Source: Pseudomonadota bacterium (GTDB lineage Bacteria > Myxococcota > Myxococcia > Myxococcales > Myxococcaceae). From it: a stretch of 64,000 nt of DNA. How positions within the stretch are numbered: the first letter of the stretch is position 1; every line of letters begins with the position of its first letter. Shown here piece after piece: positions 59,685-64,000 of this stretch. The DNA lies in NCBI GenBank assembly GCA_023423535.1, contig JAFAFL010000019.1, positions 62,001 to 126,000 of the forward strand. Reading direction: 5' to 3'. Under the pieces are notes generated by a model that worked only from the letters and a program-made list of their open reading frames with translations, was not told where the DNA came from and did no database searches. A program made the position numbers and the translations under genes.

Positions 59685-59772
59685 GTCCCTCAGCGTACGT
59701 CCGCGCGAGCGCCTTGACCCGCGAATCAACCGCGCGTTGACGCGCCGCGTTGCCATCGTTAGCTTGCCCGCC

Positions 59773-61071
59773 ATGTCCAAATCGCCCATGGGCGGCCGCC
59801 GCGTCGCCATCGTGAAGGGGCTGCGCACGCCCTTCGTGAAAGCCGGCACGCTGTTCGCCGAGCTCTCCGCGCTCGACCTCGGAAGGATCGTCGTCCGCGA
59901 GCTGGTGGAGCGCTCGGAGATCGACCCCAACGAGATCGATCACCTCGTGTTCGGCCAGGTCATCCCCACGCTCCTCGCGCCGTCCATCGCGCGCGAGGTG
60001 GTGCTCGCCGCCGGGCTGCCGCGGAAGATCGAAGCGCACACGGCGACCCGCGCCTGCGCGACCTCCATCCAGACGCTGGTGAACGCGGCGCAGACCATCG
60101 CGCTCGGCAACGCGGAGGTGGCGGTCGTCGGCGGCACCGAGTCGATGAGCGACGCGCCGATCTTCGCTTCGAGGCCGCTGGCGCAGGCGCTGGTGAAGGC
60201 GTCCCGCGCCCGGTCGCTGGCGGAGAAGCTGCGCCTCTTCCAGAAGCTTGCGCCGAAGGACCTCATCCCGGTGCCGCCCGCGATCGCCGAGTACTCCACC
60301 GGCCAGACGATGGGGCAGAGCGCGGAGAAGATGGCGAAGGAGAACGGCATCAGCCGCCGAGAGCAGGACGAGATCGCGCTGGCCTCGCACCACAACGCCG
60401 CGCGCGCGTGGAAGAGCGGGTTCTTCGACGACCTCGTGATGCACGTGCCGGTGCCGCCGAAGTTCAGCCAGGTGGCGGACCGCGACAACATCGTGCGCGA
60501 GGACACCTCGATGGAGGCGCTCAGCGCGCTGAAGCCGGTGTTCGATCGCAAGTACGGCACGGTCACCGCGGGCAACGCGTCCCCGCTGACGGACGGCGCG
60601 GCCGCGCTGCTGGTGATGAGCGAGGAGCGCGCGAAGGCGCTGGGCTACGAGCCGCTCGGGTACCTGCGCTCCTTCGCGTTCGCGGCGACGGATCCCGCGG
60701 ACCAGCTGCTGCAGGGGCCTGCGTATGCGGCGCCCATCGCGCTCGACCGCGCGGGGATGACGCTGAAGGACGTGGACCTCATCGAGATGCACGAGGCCTT
60801 CGCCGCGCAGGTGGCGTCGAACATCCAGGCCTTCGAGTCGCAGGGCTTCGCGGAGAAGCTCGGGCGCACGAGCGCGCTGGGCGAGGTGGACCGCGGCAGG
60901 CTGAACGTGAACGGCGGGTCGATTTCGCTCGGCCATCCCTTCGGAGCGACGGGCGCGCGCGTGGTGGCGCAGGCGCTGAAGGCGCTTCGTCAGCAAGACA
61001 AGAACACCGTCCTCTGCACCGTGTGCGCCGCCGGCGGCCTCGGCGCGGCGGTCGTCCTGGAGCGCGAATGA
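59773..61071 (+). CDS. fadI: 3-ketoacyl-CoA thiolase FadI
   Basis: This 432-residue thiolase performs the last step of fatty-acid beta-oxidation, cleaving 3-ketoacyl-CoA with CoA. The active-site Cys95 is in ATRACATSIQT. The His is in EMHEAFAAQVASN, and the second Cys is in TVCAAGGLGAAVV. NGGSISLGHPFGATGARV is the usual CoA-binding segment. The length matches FadI (about 436 residues). The start is the ATG with the family-like N-terminus; the frame is open further upstream. It overlaps fadJ by 4 bases. Confidence 0.93.
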   Translation: MSKSPMGGRRVAIVKGLRTPFVKAGTLFAELSALDLGRIVVRELVERSEIDPNEIDHLVFGQVIPTLLAPSIAREVVLAAGLPRKIEAHTATRACATSIQTLVNAAQTIALGNAEVAVVGGTESMSDAPIFASRPLAQALVKASRARSLAEKLRLFQKLAPKDLIPVPPAIAEYSTGQTMGQSAEKMAKENGISRREQDEIALASHHNAARAWKSGFFDDLVMHVPVPPKFSQVADRDNIVREDTSMEALSALKPVFDRKYGTVTAGNASPLTDGAAALLVMSEERAKALGYEPLGYLRSFAFAATDPADQLLQGPAYAAPIALDRAGMTLKDVDLIEMHEAFAAQVASNIQAFESQGFAEKLGRTSALGEVDRGRLNVNGGSISLGHPFGATGARVVAQALKALRQQDKNTVLCTVCAAGGLGAAVVLERE

Positions 61072-63302
61072 GCACGCAGCCGCAGAGAGAGGACTTCTTC
61101 CGCTACGCAGTCGACGGCGACGTGGCGGTCATCACCTTCGATGCACCGGGCGAGTCGGTGAACACGCTCTCGCCCGAGGCGGGCGACGAGTTCGAGCGCC
61201 TGCTCGATCGCGCGCAGAAGGACGACGCGGTGAAGAGCGTCGTCTTCATCTCCGGGAAGCGGGACGGCTTCATCGCCGGCGCGAAGATCGACTTCCTGCA
61301 GACGCTGCGCACCGCGAGTGACGGGGCGGCGGTCGCGCGCAAGGCGCAGGCCGGCTTCAACCGGCTCGACGTGTTCCCCAAGCCGGTGGTGGCGGCGATC
61401 CACGGCGCGTGTCTGGGCGGCGGGCTGGAGTGGGCGCTGGCCTGTGACTTTCGCATCGCGAGCGACTCGCCGAAGACGGTGGTGGGCCTGCCGGAGACGC
61501 AGCTGGGGCTCATCCCCGGTGCCGGCGGCACGCAGCGTTTGCCGAGGCTCATCGGCGCGCAGGCGGCGCTGGACCTCATCCTCACCGGGCGCAACGTGAA
61601 GGCCCCGAAGGCGAAGAAGCTCGGCATCGTGGACGAGCTGGTGCCGCAGCCGATCCTTCTCGAGGTGGCGAAGCGGCGCGCGCGGGAGCTCTCGACCGGG
61701 AAGCTCGTGCCGGAGCGGCGTGACGGCGCCCAGGGCACCGCCAACGCGAAGGGCGCGAAGCCGAAGGGGCTGGCGGAGGTCCTTCGCGGCTGGGCGGACA
61801 AGGAGAAGTGGGCAGAGCTCGCGCTGGAGGAGAACCCCATCGGCCGCCGGCTGATGTTCGACCAGGCGCGCAAGGCGCTCTTGAAGAAGACGCGCGGCAA
61901 GTACCCGGCGCCGGAGAAGGCGCTGGAGGCGGTGCGCGCGGGCCTCGAGGGCGGGATGGAGCGGGGCCTCGACGCGGAGGCGCGGCTCTTCGGCGAGCTG
62001 GTGGTGAGCGACGTCTCGCGCCGGCTGGTGGAGATCTTCTTCGCCACCACGGCCCTGAAGAAGGACAACGGGACCGCGAACCCGGACGTGAAGCCGAGGC
62101 CGGTGAAGAAGCTCGGCGTGGTGGGCGGCGGCCTGATGGGCGGCGGCATTGCGTTCGTCACCGCGCAGGCCGGCATCCCGGTGCGGATCAAGGAGCGCGA
62201 CGACGCGGCGGCGGGCAAGGCGCTGAAGATGGTGCGCGGCCTCTACGACGAGCGGGTGAAGCGCCGGTCGATGACGCAGCGGGACGCCGACGCGAAGCTC
62301 GCGCAGGTCACCGCGAGCACCGTGTACGAGGGCTTCAAGACCGCGGACGTGGTGGTGGAGGCGGTGTTCGAGGACCTCGCGCTGAAGCACGCGGTGGTGA
62401 AGGACGTGGAGGCCGCGGGCGGGCGGGACACGATCTTCGCGTCGAACACGTCGTCGCTGCCCATCGCGAAGATCGCCGAGGCGTCGGCGCACCCCGAGCA
62501 GGTGATCGGGATGCACTACTTCTCGCCGGTGAACAAGATGCCGCTGCTGGAGGTGATCACCCACGCGGGCACCGCGGACTGGGTCACCGCCACCTGCGTC
62601 GAGCTGGGCAAGAAGCAGGGCAAGACGGTCATCGTGGTGAAGGACGGGCCGGGCTTCTACACGACGCGGATCCTCGCGCCGTACATGAACGAGGCGGCGC
62701 ACCTGCTGGCGGAGGGCGCGGACATCGAGGAGCTCGATCGCGCGCTGCTCGACTTCGGCTTCCCGGTGGGGCCGGTGGCGCTGCTCGACGAGGTCGGGCT
62801 CGACGTGGCGGAGAAGGTGGCGAAGGTGCTCCACGGCGCGTTCGGCGACCGCGTGGCCCCGCCGCAGACGCTCGAGCCGGTGCGCGCGGACGGACGGCTC
62901 GGGCGCAAGAACGGGAAGGGCTTCTACCTCTACGGGGACGACAAAAAGGGCAAGAAGAAGGAGGTCGACCCCAGCGTGTACGACCTGCTCCCGCTCGGCC
63001 GCGAGCGCCGCAAGCTCGACCGGCAGGAGATGGCGGAGCGCTGCGTGCTGCAGTTCACCAACGAGGCCATCCGCTGCCTCGGTGAGGGCATCCTGCGCAG
63101 CCCGCGAGACGGCGACATTGGCGCGATCTTCGGGCTCGGCTTCCCGCCGTTCCTCGGTGGCCCGTTCCGCTGGGCGGACGCGCAGGGCCTGGGCCGGCTG
63201 CTGGATCGCACCGAGCACTGGCAGCAGAAGTTCGGCAAGCGCTTCGAGCCCGCGCCGCTGCTCGTGGAGTGGGCGAAGGCCGGGAAGCGGTTCTACGAGT
63301 AG
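61068..63302 (+). CDS. fadJ: Beta-oxidation multifunctional enzyme FadJ
   Basis: This 744-residue protein combines an enoyl-CoA hydratase/isomerase domain (about residues 1-190) with an L-3-hydroxyacyl-CoA dehydrogenase domain. The hydratase glutamates Glu121 (GACLGGGLEWAL) and Glu143 (GLPETQLGLIPGAGG) are both present. The NAD motif GVVGGGLMGGGIAFV is near residue 350. The catalytic His is in VIGMHYFSPVNKMPLLEV. The length is close to the about 715 of E. coli FadJ. A short Ala/Lys/Gly insert (about 220-232) precedes the inter-domain helix. It forms a complex with FadI; the genes overlap as ATGA. Confidence 0.94.
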   Translation: MSTQPQREDFFRYAVDGDVAVITFDAPGESVNTLSPEAGDEFERLLDRAQKDDAVKSVVFISGKRDGFIAGAKIDFLQTLRTASDGAAVARKAQAGFNRLDVFPKPVVAAIHGACLGGGLEWALACDFRIASDSPKTVVGLPETQLGLIPGAGGTQRLPRLIGAQAALDLILTGRNVKAPKAKKLGIVDELVPQPILLEVAKRRARELSTGKLVPERRDGAQGTANAKGAKPKGLAEVLRGWADKEKWAELALEENPIGRRLMFDQARKALLKKTRGKYPAPEKALEAVRAGLEGGMERGLDAEARLFGELVVSDVSRRLVEIFFATTALKKDNGTANPDVKPRPVKKLGVVGGGLMGGGIAFVTAQAGIPVRIKERDDAAAGKALKMVRGLYDERVKRRSMTQRDADAKLAQVTASTVYEGFKTADVVVEAVFEDLALKHAVVKDVEAAGGRDTIFASNTSSLPIAKIAEASAHPEQVIGMHYFSPVNKMPLLEVITHAGTADWVTATCVELGKKQGKTVIVVKDGPGFYTTRILAPYMNEAAHLLAEGADIEELDRALLDFGFPVGPVALLDEVGLDVAEKVAKVLHGAFGDRVAPPQTLEPVRADGRLGRKNGKGFYLYGDDKKGKKKEVDPSVYDLLPLGRERRKLDRQEMAERCVLQFTNEAIRCLGEGILRSPRDGDIGAIFGLGFPPFLGGPFRWADAQGLGRLLDRTEHWQQKFGKRFEPAPLLVEWAKAGKRFYE

Positions 63303-63329
63303 AGCGCGCCTGAAGGACCCGACGTACAG

Positions 63330-63367
63330 GAAGGCCCCGGTCTCCCTCCGTGGAGGCCGGGGCCTTC
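63330..63367. terminator. Bidirectional hairpin terminator between fadJ and the outer-membrane protein
   Basis: Perfect 11-base arms (GAAGGCCCCGG at 63330-63340 and its complement at 63357-63367) enclose a 16-base loop that can itself pair. It lies between two convergent genes and can serve both. No long T-run follows. Confidence 0.7.
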
Positions 63368-63390
63368 GGTGCACTCAGCGTCCGGCGCCG

Positions 63391-64000
63391 CTAGAACTCG
63401 CCGCCCACCGTCAGCGAGCCACCGAGCAGCGCGCCGCCGCCGGTGTCACCGGAGGGCTCGGCGATGTCCTGGCCCATGAGGAAGCGGTAGGTGCCGCGAA
63501 GACCCGCCGTGAAGCCGCCTTCAGAGGCGAACTCCACGCCCACGCCCACCGGGATCTCGGCCACGAAGTCGCTCTGGAACTGGTCCTCCGCCGCGTTGCC
63601 CGGGTTCACGTAGCTGCCACCGATGCCGGCGCCCGCGAAGGGACGGAACGCATTGTCGTCGGACATCGGCGCGTACACCTTCGCCATGCCCGAGAGGCCG
63701 TGACGCCACAGACCGGTGGAGTCGCCGCCGGTGTCGTCCACCACCGGGTTGCGCGAGCCCTCGTAGCCAATCTCCCAGCCGAAGGCGCGCGCGAGCGGGC
63801 CCGCCACCTTCACGCCCCAGACCGGACCCACGCCGGTGTCGTCGCTCAGGGCGCCGCCTCCGACGAACGTGCCCACGCCGGCCTGCGCCGCCACGTCGAA
63901 GTTCGTGGGCTCCTCGAGCTGCTGCGTCATCCGCCTCGGATCGACCTCCGTGGCGTCCACCTTCTGCGCAAAGGCGGGTCCCGCAAGCAGCGCCGCCGCA
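63391..64000 (-). CDS. Outer-membrane beta-barrel protein, 5' end outside window
   Basis: The visible 203 residues begin within a signal peptide (ending LLAGPAFA before QKVDATEV), so the start lies beyond the right edge. The mature part shows alternating strands with Gly-rich turns (AGVGTFVGGGALSDDTG, FRPFAGAGIGGSYVN, FTAGLRGTYRFLMG) and ends LGGSLTVGGEF, with the terminal Phe typical of outer-membrane barrels. It resembles small OmpA-type or OmpW-type eight-strand barrels. A specific function cannot be given. The ATG-like codon at 63960 is internal. Confidence 0.75.
   Translation of the reverse strand, partial: AAALLAGPAFAQKVDATEVDPRRMTQQLEEPTNFDVAAQAGVGTFVGGGALSDDTGVGPVWGVKVAGPLARAFGWEIGYEGSRNPVVDDTGGDSTGLWRHGLSGMAKVYAPMSDDNAFRPFAGAGIGGSYVNPGNAAEDQFQSDFVAEIPVGVGVEFASEGGFTAGLRGTYRFLMGQDIAEPSGDTGGGALLGGSLTVGGEF

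Noticed and set aside
1..64000. CRISPR array, rRNA operon, prophage or polyketide/peptide synthetase cluster
   Set aside because: No regularly spaced direct repeats, no rRNA sequence, no phage structural genes and no megasynthase modules were seen.

Overview
The window is a very GC-rich stretch of a gram-negative chromosome with dense genes, many overlapping by 1 to 4 bases. The gene content points to a myxobacterium (order Myxococcales, probably Myxococcaceae or Archangiaceae). The signs are several large outer-surface lipoproteins, Cys-rich lipoproteins with Gly/Asp-rich linkers, two ECF sigma factors each paired with a membrane regulator, a PilT-type ATPase, a calpain-like protease, and a fadI-fadJ pair. 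The taxonomic placement is inference. No rRNA, CRISPR array, prophage or secondary-metabolite megasynthase was seen.

Layout. 1-10 kb: a cut-off DUF2914 membrane protein; an ECF sigma / NrsF-like anti-sigma / small SH3-like trio; pepP-rsmE; hemerythrin; SRAP; a PilZ-TM-AMIN protein; a tiny Lys-rich protein; then a UDP-sugar pyrophosphorylase divergent from galE. 10-16 kb: tRNA-Asp and tRNA-Val, an 810-residue repeat lipoprotein, a poorly coding and AT-richer stretch with a PIG-V-like mannosyltransferase, and a frameshifted IS transposase. 16-21 kb: an alpha/beta hydrolase and a maltodextrin ABC importer in which the binding protein is fused to the MalF permease. 21-33 kb: an ECF sigma / FecR pair, a Cys-rich lipoprotein, a Gre-like factor with a PilT-like ATPase, a cytochrome-motif alpha/alpha-toroid protein, a Big_1 repeat lipoprotein and a DUF1206 protein. 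33-36 kb: a TonB receptor translationally coupled to a HmuY-like lipoprotein. 36-49 kb: a lipoprotein GlgX/isoamylase, an LtaS-like enzyme coupled to a nucleotidyltransferase, UspA, unknown proteins, then a porin / CBM20 alpha-amylase lipoprotein / hemE run. 49-59 kb: GFA protein, hexapeptide acyltransferase, calpain-like protease, Uma2 protein, Cys-rich lipoprotein, and a five-gene overlapping operon (HAD phosphatase, nucleotidyltransferase, methyltransferase, unknown, glycosyltransferase-like). 59-64 kb: TPMT-like methyltransferase, fadI-fadJ and a cut-off outer-membrane beta-barrel.

How it fits together. Alpha-glucan use recurs: a surface debranching enzyme (35.7 kb), a surface amylase with a starch-binding domain and a porin (44-48 kb), and an inner-membrane maltodextrin importer (17-21 kb) could form one path from extracellular starch to the cytoplasm. 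Envelope assembly is the second theme: galE, UDP-sugar synthesis, mannosyltransferase, LtaS-like protein and the 55-59 kb operon. The least explained parts are the 55-59 kb operon, the calpain gene with its small downstream partner, the CxxCH toroid protein and the MalE-MalF fusion.
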